A stretch of DNA of 64,000 bases from Prevotellaceae bacterium HUN156. GTDB lineage: Bacteria; Bacteroidota; Bacteroidia; Bacteroidales; Bacteroidaceae. Under the pieces are notes generated by a model, which saw only the letters and a program-made list of their open reading frames with translations, searched no databases and was not told where the DNA came from. Positions 1-7,972 of the stretch are shown in pieces (position 1 is the first letter of the stretch; each line of letters opens with the position of its first letter). The stretch is from assembly GCA_900119285.1 (NCBI GenBank), contig FPIT01000004.1, positions 248,001 to 312,000 of the forward strand, given 5' to 3'. The translations under genes and the position numbers were made by a program.

Positions 1-368
1 AGGACAAGAGAGAAGTTACTGAGGAAGTCGGTGGTATTGAGGTAACTGCTACTGTAAAGGATAAGCGCTTCATCATTAACCCATACGTTCGTTACACTTT
101 CGTAAAGCTCGACAAGGTTAATGTATTCGTTGACGGTGGTCTGTCATACGCTCACTATGACAATGCTGGTGCTAAGAACAACCAGTTCGGTATTGGTGTT
201 CGTCCCGGTGTAGCTGTAAACCTGAACGATAAGCTGAGCTTCGTTACTCACTTCGGTTGGTTGGGTTACAAGAACTCAAAGGATGATTATGAGGGTGCTA
301 AGGCTGCCAACACTTTCGGTTTCGACCTGAACAGCAAGGTTAGCTTCGGTATGTACTACAACTTCTAA
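1..368 (+). CDS. Outer-membrane beta-barrel protein, C-terminal part
   Basis: The window opens inside this gene; the reading frame starts at base 3 and runs about 121 codons to TAA at 366-368. The visible part alternates polar and aromatic residues in strand-like blocks (INPYVRYTFVKL, VNVFVDGGLSYAHY, FGIGVRPGVAVNL, LSFVTHFGWLGY) and ends in VSFGMYYNF with a terminal Phe. That is the usual C-terminal signature of small Bacteroidetes beta-barrels of the OMP_b-brl type, inserted into the outer membrane by BAM. The N-terminus and signal peptide lie outside the window, so the exact family and ligand cannot be given. A strong terminator follows 38 bp downstream. Confidence 0.8.
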   Translation, partial: DKREVTEEVGGIEVTATVKDKRFIINPYVRYTFVKLDKVNVFVDGGLSYAHYDNAGAKNNQFGIGVRPGVAVNLNDKLSFVTHFGWLGYKNSKDDYEGAKAANTFGFDLNSKVSFGMYYNF

Positions 369-405
369 TCGGAACACGAATAAGTATAAGTTTTAGGAAA
401 TTTTT

Positions 406-446
406 CCGCCCGACTGTCATGACGACAATCGGGCGGGATTTTTTAT
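406..446 (+). terminator. Rho-independent terminator
   Basis: A perfect GC-rich stem (CCGCCCGA-TGTC against GACA-TCGGGCGG, one mismatch) with a short ATGAC-type loop is followed by a T run at 439-444. It ends the barrel gene transcript. Confidence 0.85.
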
Positions 447-465
447 AATTCTTAATGCTTATCGT

Positions 466-597
466 TCAATGTGATGTTTCACATCGAGCCTGCTCACGCA
501 GCCTTCAACGTTCCCACAAGCTTTGCTCGCTTTCTTCAACCTGAAGGTCGAAGTGTGGCGTTGCATTGCACCTTTAGGTCAAAGAATGTTCAATAAT
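466..597. repeat. Mini-hairpin and heptamer repeat cluster
   Basis: This is a string of small inverted repeats: GATGT-TTC-ACATC (473-485), GAGC-CT-GCTC (485-494), TGCA-T-TGCA (562-570) and ACCT-TT-AGGT (570-579). It also holds the module AGTGTGGCGTTGC (552-564) and a GTTCAAT unit (588-594). Part of it (about 472-498) is an inverted copy of the module at 10168-10194. The cluster overlaps the 3' end of the MscS-family gene. Confidence 0.75.
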
Positions 598-2910
598 ATG
601 TACGTCCTGCTGTGGGAAAGGAATCTCGATGTTGTTTTGGTTGAGCGTGTCATAGACAGTGCTTAATACCTCGCTGACTACTACACCACGCTTCTGTGCA
701 TCTGTCCATACCAGCAGTTTGAAGTTGACGCTTGAGTCGCCCAATTCAGATACCAGCGATGTTACGGGTTTCTCTGGGTCAATCCATTCCAGTTTCATGT
801 TATTCACAGCCTCTTCCACCAGTTGCTTTACCTGTGCCAGATTTGAGCCGTATGCCACACCAAAGGTTATGATTTGCAGCACATAGCCATGGTTGCGCGT
901 CAGGTTCTTATAGTTCTTTGAGAACAACTGCGAGTTTTGGAAAGTAATCACCTCACCCGTCAGTGCCTCGATAATGGTAGAAGTATAGCTGATGCTGGTC
1001 ACACGACCTGTTGTGTCGTCCACCTGAATCAGGTCGCCCACCTTGATGCGTCCTGTCATCAGAGAGATACCATAGTAGATATTTTCGATGATGTCTTTCG
1101 AGGCGAAACCGATACCAGTTGACAAACCTCCTGTTACAACTAGCAACCATTCCATAGAGATCTTTAGAATTGCCATTGTAATCAAGAACCAGCTACCCCA
1201 TACGATTACTTGTAGCACGTTCTTGCCCATTACCTCACGGCTGGCAGCTGTTTCTGGGTCTTTAATCATGAAGTGCATGCGCATTAACTGTAGGATGGTG
1301 CGATTGACGTATGCAAAGCAGAACCACAGTGTAATCACCATTGCCAAGGTGAGAATGCTTATCTTGAAGTTCTTCAGGTTGACATAGTATGTCTTGAAGA
1401 TTTTCCAGCAGAGGTCTGACAGGTTGAATACATCGGCAGCCCAGTAAATACTAATCATGACGGATGCCACACCCAATACGGGCAACAATACTTGGTATGC
1501 CAGGTCGTAAGCCCATGTCTTGGTGATGGGGCGCTCGGCAAAACCATGCTTCTCGCCATACATCTTCAGGTAGCCGCTAATGCAGGTGATGGTCAGGATA
1601 CATGTCAACTGCATAATCCACCAAATCAATATCTGTACTGCCAATAGCGTATAACCAATCCATGAGCAGCATACGCTACAGAGGAATACAATCAGCGATA
1701 TATAGGTATAGAAGATGTCCGAGCGAGGGATGTTGTTATTATGACGTCGAATCACACTCCACTGCCACAGTGCACAAAGCAGCAAGATGGGGGGGAAGGC
1801 GATGTTCACCAGTTCGTTTGGTATCAGAATGATGCGGATAGCAATCACCAAGAAGCCTACAAAGAGTAGGGGAGTGTAGATGTGGAATGCACTCTTAATC
1901 TGTTCACCTTTCACGCGCAATAGCAGTGAGAACAGGATGATGCCCAACAGCCATGCATACTGCACCAGCAGGTTGGCAGCCATGATGAAGAAGTTGCTTT
2001 CCACCAATGCCAGCGAGATACCCAGTATCAGTGCAAAGGTGATTGTTGTGGTCGCCATGGTGATGCAGGCGCGCTTCTTCTTGAATTCTGCTGTGCGGAA
2101 GCGCTGAGGCACTAGGAAACGAATCAGCAAGAAGTTTAGCAACGTAGCAATGATGGCATAGAAGATGGTTGAGAGCAACAGTCCGAAAATCCAGCGACTA
2201 TCCCATTGTGAGTGGGCATTCGGCTGGTATTTCTTCTTCACCGTTCGCGTCATCGTGTTCCAGTTGCGATTCCAGTTCTTGAGGATGGAGATATAGCTGT
2301 CTCCACCATTCTTAAAGATGCTGGTTTGTATATCTTGGTAGCGCTTCTGGGCATAGTCGTTCAGATGGCTCAGTCGCTTCTCCGTAGTATCGTAGTATCG
2401 AATGAAGTCTTGTAGTGTGGTACGATTCTCAACAAGCGAGTTGCGGATATTGGTAGCCAGTGTCATGCAGACGTTACGGTCTATCTGTGCCTTGTCACTC
2501 AGAATGGTGACAGGCATCGACTTCAGCGATGTTATCAGCGAGTCGTAGCGTGCTATCTCTGCGTCAGCCTTCTCTAAGAAAATTTTAAAGGGCAGCTGCT
2601 GACGACGGAAGTCGTGAAACTGCTCAGTTGCCTCATGACAAGCATAAGTGAGGTCGAACACATAGTCCAGCTTCTGCGAATACAGCATCAGCGAGTTCTG
2701 GTCAGAGCGCTGCATCGTCTCCATCAGTTGCTGGCGCACCAGCTCACTCTGCTTACGGTTCATCTCAATCTGTTGCGACAGCTCTCGGTGGTGTGTCGTC
2801 AACTCCGTACGCAGAATATGCAAGGTCTGTTCCAGGTCTTTCTCTTTCAACACAGCCTGTGCACCCATAGTGATGAGTAGCACCAGCAGAAGGGTTAGTG
2901 TTCTTTTCAT
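574..2910 (-). CDS. Mechanosensitive ion channel, MscS family, with N-terminal periplasmic helical domain
   Basis: This 778-residue protein is an inner-membrane channel that would open under membrane tension and release solutes during hypo-osmotic shock. Residues 1-19 are a signal peptide. Residues 20-205 are charged and helical, probably periplasmic. About ten hydrophobic segments follow from residue 237. The MscS pore helix and beta domain come at roughly 575-770 (LSTGIGFASKDIIENI, then GDLIQVDDTTGRVTSI). The length and layout resemble the large MscK/YbiO-type members rather than minimal MscS. It lies 47 bp downstream of the HAD gene on the same strand and is probably co-transcribed. The last residues (IEHSLT) and the stop codon are encoded by a repeat module that recurs at 14390-14415, so the C-terminus seems to have been replaced or trimmed by the repeat. 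Confidence 0.92.
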   Translation of the reverse strand: MKRTLTLLLVLLITMGAQAVLKEKDLEQTLHILRTELTTHHRELSQQIEMNRKQSELVRQQLMETMQRSDQNSLMLYSQKLDYVFDLTYACHEATEQFHDFRRQQLPFKIFLEKADAEIARYDSLITSLKSMPVTILSDKAQIDRNVCMTLATNIRNSLVENRTTLQDFIRYYDTTEKRLSHLNDYAQKRYQDIQTSIFKNGGDSYISILKNWNRNWNTMTRTVKKKYQPNAHSQWDSRWIFGLLLSTIFYAIIATLLNFLLIRFLVPQRFRTAEFKKKRACITMATTTITFALILGISLALVESNFFIMAANLLVQYAWLLGIILFSLLLRVKGEQIKSAFHIYTPLLFVGFLVIAIRIILIPNELVNIAFPPILLLCALWQWSVIRRHNNNIPRSDIFYTYISLIVFLCSVCCSWIGYTLLAVQILIWWIMQLTCILTITCISGYLKMYGEKHGFAERPITKTWAYDLAYQVLLPVLGVASVMISIYWAADVFNLSDLCWKIFKTYYVNLKNFKISILTLAMVITLWFCFAYVNRTILQLMRMHFMIKDPETAASREVMGKNVLQVIVWGSWFLITMAILKISMEWLLVVTGGLSTGIGFASKDIIENIYYGISLMTGRIKVGDLIQVDDTTGRVTSISYTSTIIEALTGEVITFQNSQLFSKNYKNLTRNHGYVLQIITFGVAYGSNLAQVKQLVEEAVNNMKLEWIDPEKPVTSLVSELGDSSVNFKLLVWTDAQKRGVVVSEVLSTVYDTLNQNNIEIPFPQQDVHIIEHSLT

Positions 2911-2957
2911 TGTTATATTCTTTTTCTGAGTGTTCTGAATAATCTGATTAATTCGAT

Positions 2958-3623
2958 TTATCTGTTATTTCTCTGTGATAGGTTCAGCAGCTCGTCCATG
3001 CTGTTGATGATGTAGTCGGCACCGGCATCTTTTAACTCATTCTTTGTTCCGTTGCCCCATGTCACACCACAGGTTTTTGTTCCAGCGCTTGCTCCCATCT
3101 GGATGTCTACTGCCATATCTCCCACCACCAGTGTTTCGCAGGCCTCAAAGTGCATTGCCTGTAGCGTATTGATAACGGGTTCTGGATTAGGTTTTGCTCG
3201 CTCCACATCGTCAGCACCTATCAGATAAGAGATGTATGCCGCGATACCCATATTCTGAGTCAGCTCTACCAGAGAGTTGTGTGAGCGTGACGAGGCGATG
3301 GTTAGCGTATATCCTTGCTCTTTCAGTGCCGCCAGCGTCTCCACCACATGAGGGAATGCCTGCGGTTGAAAGTTCTGTAGGTTTTCGTTGAATAGTCTGC
3401 GATAGGTTGCTGCGCAGCGTGGTATCAGTTCTTCCTGCAGGTTGGGAAACATGGCCTTGAAGCATCCCGCCAGAGGCAGTCCGATGGTTGCTGCGCACTC
3501 TTCCTCACTTCTATACTCCAGTCCCATCTCTTTGATGGTCATCTGCATCGTCATTACGATATTCCGTCGGGTGTCTCCCAACGTACCGTCAAAGTCGAAT
3601 ATGATCAGTTTTATTTGATTCAT
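2958..3623 (-). CDS. HAD-family hydrolase, phosphoglycolate phosphatase-like
   Basis: This 221-residue cytoplasmic phosphatase has all four HAD motifs. Motif I is DFDGTLGDT, with nucleophile Asp10 and acid/base Asp12. Motif II is the Ser in TIASSRS, motif III the Lys in AKPNPEP, and motif IV is GDMAVD. The segment between motifs I and II is a helical cap of the Gph/pyrophosphatase type. Phosphoglycolate phosphatase is the common label, but substrate cannot be read from the motifs. It is the first gene of a two-gene minus-strand unit with the MscS channel and has its own promoter at 3635-3665. Confidence 0.88.
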   Translation of the reverse strand: MNQIKLIIFDFDGTLGDTRRNIVMTMQMTIKEMGLEYRSEEECAATIGLPLAGCFKAMFPNLQEELIPRCAATYRRLFNENLQNFQPQAFPHVVETLAALKEQGYTLTIASSRSHNSLVELTQNMGIAAYISYLIGADDVERAKPNPEPVINTLQAMHFEACETLVVGDMAVDIQMGASAGTKTCGVTWGNGTKNELKDAGADYIINSMDELLNLSQRNNR

Positions 3624-3634
3624 GATTTCCTTTG

Positions 3635-3665
3635 CAAAAGTAATAAAAGTCGAGAGAAAAACAAA
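3635..3665 (-). promoter_or_regulatory. Promoter of the HAD-MscS unit
   Basis: On the minus strand the -7 box TACTTTTG (complement of 3635-3642) is preceded by TTTG (complement of 3662-3665) with a 19-nt spacer, which fits the Bacteroidetes consensus. The -7 box is only 12 bp from the start codon, so the leader is very short. Confidence 0.65.
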
Positions 3666-3726
3666 ATAATTTATTCTTTTTTGCCGCTATGTGGAAAGAT
3701 TCTTCAAAATGCAACGAATGTTAAAC

Positions 3727-3743
3727 TTATCGTTTTTCGATAA
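3727..3743. promoter_or_regulatory. Palindromic operator 1 (DUF2975/HTH operon)
   Basis: A perfect 17-bp inverted repeat, TTATCGTTTTTCGATAA, lies about 40 bp upstream of the -7 box. The same palindrome, inverted, recurs at 3793-3809. It is probably the binding site of the Cro-type regulator encoded in this operon. Confidence 0.6.
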
Positions 3744-3759
3744 ATTTTTATTGTTTTTA

Positions 3760-3791
3760 TTTGGAGCGTATTGATAAAATACATACTTTTG
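3760..3791 (+). promoter_or_regulatory. Promoter of the DUF2975/HTH operon
   Basis: TTTG at 3760-3763, a 20-nt spacer, and the -7 box TACTTTTG at 3784-3791 match the Bacteroidetes promoter. Operators lie on both sides, and the downstream one covers the expected transcription start. Confidence 0.7.
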
Positions 3792-3792
3792 C

Positions 3793-3809
3793 ATATCGAA
3801 AAACGATAA
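3793..3809. promoter_or_regulatory. Palindromic operator 2 (DUF2975/HTH operon)
   Basis: ATATCGAAAAACGATAA matches the reverse complement of operator 1 at 16 of 17 positions. Centre-to-centre distance is 66 bp. Its position over the transcription start suggests repression. Confidence 0.6.
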
Positions 3810-3836
3810 ATAACTAAACTAATTCAATAAAATCGT

Positions 3837-4301
3837 ATGAAAAAGAGAATGAATTTTTTCTGTGTATTGATGTTGCTGCTGATGGCAATACAGGTGGTGA
3901 TGACCTTTGTGATGGGCTCCGATGCTTTTATGGAAGGCTGGGAAAAAGGTCGCGATGCAGCGCCTGCCAACACATGGATAGCATTATTTGAATTCTTTAT
4001 TTGTATGTTCGCGATAGTTGCAGCCATCGTGTCGTTCGTTAGCTTCATCCGTTTCATTCTGAACGTAAACCGCAACAATGTGTTTGTGTGGCAAAACGTG
4101 CTCTTGCTCCGTCTTACTGGAGTGGGACTACTGGTCATGACGCTCATTGTTTCTGCGGATGAATATTTTGCGGGTGCTACCCTGACAGACGTCTATGATG
4201 CCTATTTCGGCATACTCATCTTCTCTGTATTCAACCTGATTGTTGCTGAGGCCTTTGCCATTGGACTGAAGTTACAGGAAGAGCAAGATTTAACGATATA
4301 A
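3837..4301 (+). CDS. DUF2975 family membrane protein
   Basis: This is a 154-residue integral membrane protein with four hydrophobic segments (about 7-27, 49-71, 84-104 and 120-142). It ends in the family's typical tail, KLQEEQDLTI. DUF2975 proteins are commonly encoded directly upstream of a small Cro/CI-type regulator and may modulate it, but their biochemical role is not established. Here the stop codon overlaps the regulator's ATG (TAATG), so translation of the two is coupled. Two palindromes around the promoter suggest autoregulation by the partner gene. Confidence 0.8.
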   Translation: MKKRMNFFCVLMLLLMAIQVVMTFVMGSDAFMEGWEKGRDAAPANTWIALFEFFICMFAIVAAIVSFVSFIRFILNVNRNNVFVWQNVLLLRLTGVGLLVMTLIVSADEYFAGATLTDVYDAYFGILIFSVFNLIVAEAFAIGLKLQEEQDLTI

Positions 4302-4516
4302 TGCCTATGGGACAAATTATAGTAAACTTAGACGTAGAACTTGCCAAGCGCAAAATGTCGCTCAGCGAGTTGGCAGAGAGGGTAGGGCTCACGCTTGCCA
4401 ATCTCTCCATCTTAAAGACTGGTAAGGCTAAGGCTGTGCGCTTCACCACTCTTGAGGCCATTTGTCGCGAATTGGGTTGTCAGCCTGGCGACATCTTGGA
4501 GTATAGAGAAGAATAG
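4301..4516 (+). CDS. Cro/CI-type helix-turn-helix regulator, DUF2975 partner
   Basis: This 71-residue DNA-binding protein consists almost wholly of one HTH domain: LSELAERVGLTLANLSILKT covers the helices, then FTTLEAICRELGCQPGDILEY. It resembles the short HTH_26/YozG-type regulators found next to DUF2975 genes. Translation could start at the ATG at 4301 or at the one at 4307; the first overlaps the upstream stop and is preferred. The likely target is the pair of TTATCG...CGATAA palindromes upstream of its own operon. Confidence 0.85.
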   Translation: MPMGQIIVNLDVELAKRKMSLSELAERVGLTLANLSILKTGKAKAVRFTTLEAICRELGCQPGDILEYREE

Positions 4517-4611
4517 TCTTTCCATTAAGAACATTTAACACCCAACAATTCGATATCTTTTCAAGAGATTCGTATATATAATAAAATAATAACTAATTAG
4601 ACGAAACGATT

Positions 4612-4671
4612 ATGACAGTAATTATTTTGAGTACATTGCTCGCAACCGTAGCATTGTCAATTTTGGTATAA
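4612..4671 (+). CDS. Possible 19-residue hydrophobic peptide
   Basis: An ATG at 4612 opens a 19-codon frame ending at TAA 4669-4671 and encoding MTVIILSTLLATVALSILV. This could form one membrane helix. It lies alone between the HTH gene and the carboxylesterase gene. It has no homology I can name and no clear Shine-Dalgarno sequence, which Bacteroidetes often lack. It may be a real small membrane peptide, a leader peptide, or chance. Confidence 0.3.
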   Translation: MTVIILSTLLATVALSILV

Positions 4672-4715
4672 CACTATACCTTAATTATCCGTAACATTAA
4701 AGTAGAAAACCGACT

Positions 4716-6251
4716 ATGAAGCAAACCTTACTAACCGCATTGCTCGCCCTTGCCACTATCGCAGGACAGGCACAGCCTGCTTCTCCCTTGTTGAAGACGC
4801 ATGTGGAGACAGGAGATGTTGAAGGTGTCCTCGACGGGACAGACCTCGCTGTGTATAAAGCCATTCCTTTTGCTGCAGCCCCTGTGGGCGACCTGCGCTG
4901 GAAGGCACCGCAGCCAGCCAAGCCTTGGAAGGGTGTGCTGAAGGCGGATGTCGTAGCTAAGTGGCCTCCACAGCCCGAGAAGAGCTATGTCAAGTACGAC
5001 ATGATGAGCGAAGACTGCCTCTATCTGAGCGTCACCACTCCTGCCAAGAGCGTTAGCGAAGGTCTGCCCGTCATGGTGTTTATCCATGGTGGAGGCTTCC
5101 GCACAGAGCATTATGGTGGCGACCTATGGCAGAGCCTTGCCCGTAAGGGTGTTGTTGCCGTTTCTATCGAGTATCGTGCAGGCTCTTTGGGATTCCTTGC
5201 ACATGCCGATTTGGCTAAGGAGTCGGATGGTCATTCTGGCAACTATGGCATTCTCGACCAGATCTTCGCCCTGCAGTGGGTACAGCGTAACATCAAGAAC
5301 TTTGGCGGCGACCCTTCGAAGGTAACCATCTTCGGAGAGTCTGCTGGTGCCATGAGTTGTCATGTGCTCTGTGCCTCACCCTTGGCTAAGGGCTTGTTCC
5401 GTGCCTGCATCAGTCAGAGTGGCGGATTCTTGTCGCCTACCAGCACCATCCGCTATGAGATGGCACAGATGTATGGTCAGGTGTTTATGTCTCAACTGAA
5501 GAAGAAGTCTATTGTCGAGATGCGCCAGATGGATGCCAAGGAACTTACGGGCAATAATTCCAACTTCCAGCTCTGTGCGCCCATCGTTGATGGCTATGTC
5601 ATTCCTGAACCCATCTACGACCTCTATCTGAAAGGCTCCTACAATGATGTCCCCGTGCTGATTATGCACAATAGCGATGAGGGTGCTGTCGATTTTGCTC
5701 AGGTCAGTGCTGAGCAATACGAGCAACTTCTCCGCCAGTTGCCTGCTCCTTGGAACGAGAAAGCCAAGGCTTTGTATCCTGGCACCACCGAAGAGGAACG
5801 CCTTTTCAGTATGCGCGACTTTAGTCGTGATGTTAACTTCGGATGGCCTTCCTATGCATGGGCCACCTTGCAGAAGAAAACGGGCAAGAGTCCTGTCTAT
5901 TCTGCCTATCTCGCTCAGAAGTCTGATACCACCGTCTATGCTCAGGGCAACCGTCGTGGTGCTGCCCATGCCGACGATATGCTGTATCTGAAGGGCGCCT
6001 TCGATGATAAGGCAGACAAATATCCTCAGGAGAAGAAGGTTTCTGAGTTGATGCAACAGTATTGGGTAAACTTTGCCAAGACGTGCAATCCTAATGGTGA
6101 AGGCCTTCCCCTCTGGCCTGTCTTTGAAGAGGGCAAGCCTACCGTGATGCAGTTCAATAATGGTGCCTCACTCATCACCACACCCAACTTAGAGCGCATC
6201 AAGCTCATTGACGATTTCATGAATTTTATCCGAACACCCCAAACTAATTAA
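4716..6251 (+). CDS. Secreted type-B carboxylesterase
   Basis: This 511-residue alpha/beta-hydrolase exported by an N-terminal signal peptide (1-20) should act in the periplasm or outside the cell on ester substrates. Visible elements are the oxyanion loop HGGGF (124-128), the EDCLYLSV motif (99-106), the nucleophile elbow GESAG with Ser209, the acid Glu322 in HNSDEG, and His418 in GAAHADD. The catalytic triad is therefore complete. In gut Bacteroidales such esterases can remove acyl groups from plant glycans, but no glycan genes adjoin it, so substrate is open. It is followed 6 bp later by a small zinc-ribbon-like gene and probably heads that run. Confidence 0.9.
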   Translation: MKQTLLTALLALATIAGQAQPASPLLKTHVETGDVEGVLDGTDLAVYKAIPFAAAPVGDLRWKAPQPAKPWKGVLKADVVAKWPPQPEKSYVKYDMMSEDCLYLSVTTPAKSVSEGLPVMVFIHGGGFRTEHYGGDLWQSLARKGVVAVSIEYRAGSLGFLAHADLAKESDGHSGNYGILDQIFALQWVQRNIKNFGGDPSKVTIFGESAGAMSCHVLCASPLAKGLFRACISQSGGFLSPTSTIRYEMAQMYGQVFMSQLKKKSIVEMRQMDAKELTGNNSNFQLCAPIVDGYVIPEPIYDLYLKGSYNDVPVLIMHNSDEGAVDFAQVSAEQYEQLLRQLPAPWNEKAKALYPGTTEEERLFSMRDFSRDVNFGWPSYAWATLQKKTGKSPVYSAYLAQKSDTTVYAQGNRRGAAHADDMLYLKGAFDDKADKYPQEKKVSELMQQYWVNFAKTCNPNGEGLPLWPVFEEGKPTVMQFNNGASLITTPNLERIKLIDDFMNFIRTPQTN

Positions 6252-6257
6252 ATAATA

Positions 6258-6599
6258 ATGAAACTATTGTCAACTGCACTATTCAATCACGATCAAGCCG
6301 TATGTCCCCATTGTGAGACGAAGATTGGACTTAGGCAGATATCGGAGTATCTGCTGAAAGGGACCAACCACAGCATTCTGTGTCCTAACTGCCACAGAGC
6401 ACTACATCCCAAACGGGAACCCATCAAGTTCTACTATTGCTTTTGTGCAGGGTTTGTCAGTATCGTAGCTCCTTTCTGGCTATACATCTCGTATGTTGAG
6501 GACCATTTCTGGAAGGCGATACTTACGTCGCTTGCAGTACTAACCGTCTGCATTATTGTAATCAGCATTTTGACAATCCGTAGAATCGAATTTAAATAA
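6258..6599 (+). CDS. Small membrane protein with two CxxC motifs
   Basis: This 113-residue protein has CPHC at 18-21 and CPNC 22 residues later, which would form a zinc ribbon or rubredoxin-like knuckle on the cytoplasmic side. Two hydrophobic segments follow (about 56-74 and 84-105). The spacing recalls the cxxc_20_cxxc type of small Cys-rich membrane proteins, but I cannot confirm membership. It starts 6 bp after the esterase stop and ends 8 bp before the next gene, so it is probably transcribed with them. Function unknown. Confidence 0.6.
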   Translation: MKLLSTALFNHDQAVCPHCETKIGLRQISEYLLKGTNHSILCPNCHRALHPKREPIKFYYCFCAGFVSIVAPFWLYISYVEDHFWKAILTSLAVLTVCIIVISILTIRRIEFK

Positions 6600-6607
6600 T
6601 AAACGTT

Positions 6608-7069
6608 ATGAAGAAACAATTAACCATTCTGTTCGCCCTCGTAGCTATGACGGGCTGGGCACAGAGCGCCAAGAAGAGTGCACCCGAATCTTTCAAAGGA
6701 ACAGCAGTTAAAGACTCTGCCAGTATCTATCACACGCTTCCTCTTCCTCTTCCCTCTAAGGGCGAAGGCCTTAGTGCTGAAGGTATGTTCGTTCCCGATG
6801 TTCAAATGGAGGCCGATGTCAGTGTATGGTTTGCCTATTTTGACTCTCTCAGAAATCAGATAAGAAAGAATCTCACGCTGAGCAAGGGTAAGGAAAATAT
6901 TAGAATTCAGAATCTTGCCAATCAGATGTATCAGCACTGCAAGAAACATCCTGTACTGGTTGATTTCGAAAAGAATAGGGTGATTAAAGAGCTGAAACAA
7001 CTCAAGAGGCGGACTAGGAATCGCCATGCGCGACAACTATTCGATAAGAGTATTGGGCTGATACAATAA
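6608..7069 (+). CDS. Secreted protein of unknown function
   Basis: This 153-residue protein begins with a clear signal peptide (1-19), whose last part is identical at DNA level to that of the TlpA-like gene at 7973. The mature part is basic and largely helical (about 75-150) with no motif I recognise. Residues about 44-58 (LPLPLPSKGEG) are encoded by a C/T-rich inverted repeat at 6738-6772 resembling the GC-rich hairpins at 14255-14284 and 14617-14645. This suggests a repeat inserted in frame just after the signal peptide. It could be a remnant or a fast-evolving secreted protein. Confidence 0.55.
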   Translation: MKKQLTILFALVAMTGWAQSAKKSAPESFKGTAVKDSASIYHTLPLPLPSKGEGLSAEGMFVPDVQMEADVSVWFAYFDSLRNQIRKNLTLSKGKENIRIQNLANQMYQHCKKHPVLVDFEKNRVIKELKQLKRRTRNRHARQLFDKSIGLIQ

Positions 7070-7073
7070 TTTT

Positions 7074-7364
7074 ATTAGGGAGTTAATGGGAGTTAGTGGA
7101 AGTTGCTCGGGAGTTAATGGGAGTTAGTGGAAGTTAACGAGCCGTTGGCTCGTGGAGTTAGCGGACAATAGTCCAAGGGCAGAAGATTGAACATTCTCTC
7201 TTTGAGAGTGTGGCGTTGCGAGGAAGATTGAAGATTGAACATTGGCTGCGCAAGCAGAGCTCGTGGGAAAAATGAAGGCTTCGATTAAGCGCAGAACATT
7301 CGTCCGTTAACTCCACAGGCTGAAAGCCTGTTAACTCCTGATAACTTCAGATAACTCCTAATAA
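7074..7364. repeat. Composite mosaic repeat element, copy 1
   Basis: The left end is a 31-nt tandem unit (GGGAGTTAAT, GGGAGTTAGT, GGAAGTTGCTC) present about twice from 7078. The right end (about 7329-7360) carries the inverted version, TAACTCC, in 10-nt steps. Between them are mini-hairpins: CGAGCC-GTT-GGCTCG, CTCTC-TTT-GAGAG, CTGC-GCAA-GCAG and AGGCT-GAA-AGCCT. The core also contains AGTGTGGCGTTGC (7207-7219) and ATTGAAC/ATTGAAG heptamers. Long blocks are shared with the element at 9955-10384. The whole gene-free stretch 7070-7377 consists of this element. Confidence 0.8.
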
Positions 7365-7377
7365 ACAATAAACCGTT

Positions 7378-7971
7378 ATGAAGAAACTATTAACCTTCCT
7401 GCTTGCCCTCTTTGCATTAGCTGGGCAGGGACAGGAGATCAAGATGAACGAAACTACGTTCAGTGACTATAAGGCATTGCTTAATGCCAAAGGCTATAGG
7501 CTCTACAGTTTCGATATCAGCGAACTGAAAGGTAGCAAGATAGAATTGTATTTGAAGGAATATGTGGATAGCCAAGAAGTCAAGAGCATCTCTATTCTGG
7601 GAGGTGCTTATGCAATGGAGCCTAAAGGCGATAAACTGCTTCTTGGCGCCTTGCCTTCTGACAATGACTCAACGTTAACGTACTACTATAATTTGGAGAA
7701 TACCCTCACTTATACTGGAGTGTTAAAGACGAAGCCGATATTTTGGGATAGTGAAAATAAGTGGGTAACCCAGTATCATACTCGTCCTTTTGATATGGCT
7801 CCCGTTGAAAAGGAAAAGTTTATCCCACTGATGCTCTATGGTTCCATTTGGTATGATGAAAAATGGAAGATTACTCGCTTTTGTGGCGAAAACACCATTA
7901 AGCCAGATCTTTCGTCGGATATTCTGAAATACCTTCCTCATTATTATATTTTGGGAATCATTGTACATTAA
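7378..7971 (+). CDS. Secreted protein of unknown function
   Basis: This 197-residue protein has a signal peptide (1-19) nearly the same as its downstream neighbour's. The mature part has alternating beta-like segments (KIELYLKEY, SISILGGAYAM, LTYYYNLENTLTYTG) and no recognisable catalytic motif or lipobox. The stop codon ends one base before the ATG of the TlpA-like gene, so the two are co-transcribed and probably work together in the envelope. The two genes together are bracketed by copies of the composite repeat. I do not recognise the family. Confidence 0.6.
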   Translation: MKKLLTFLLALFALAGQGQEIKMNETTFSDYKALLNAKGYRLYSFDISELKGSKIELYLKEYVDSQEVKSISILGGAYAMEPKGDKLLLGALPSDNDSTLTYYYNLENTLTYTGVLKTKPIFWDSENKWVTQYHTRPFDMAPVEKEKFIPLMLYGSIWYDEKWKITRFCGENTIKPDLSSDILKYLPHYYILGIIVH

Positions 7972-7972
7972 T

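Noticed and set aside
5376..6056. 226-codon open frame opposite the carboxylesterase
   Set aside because: Shadow of a gene with a complete catalytic triad; low-complexity hydrophobic composition.
7074..7364. Insertion sequence or transposon
   Set aside because: No transposase ORF, no clear terminal inverted repeats with target duplication; the ends are tandem arrays.
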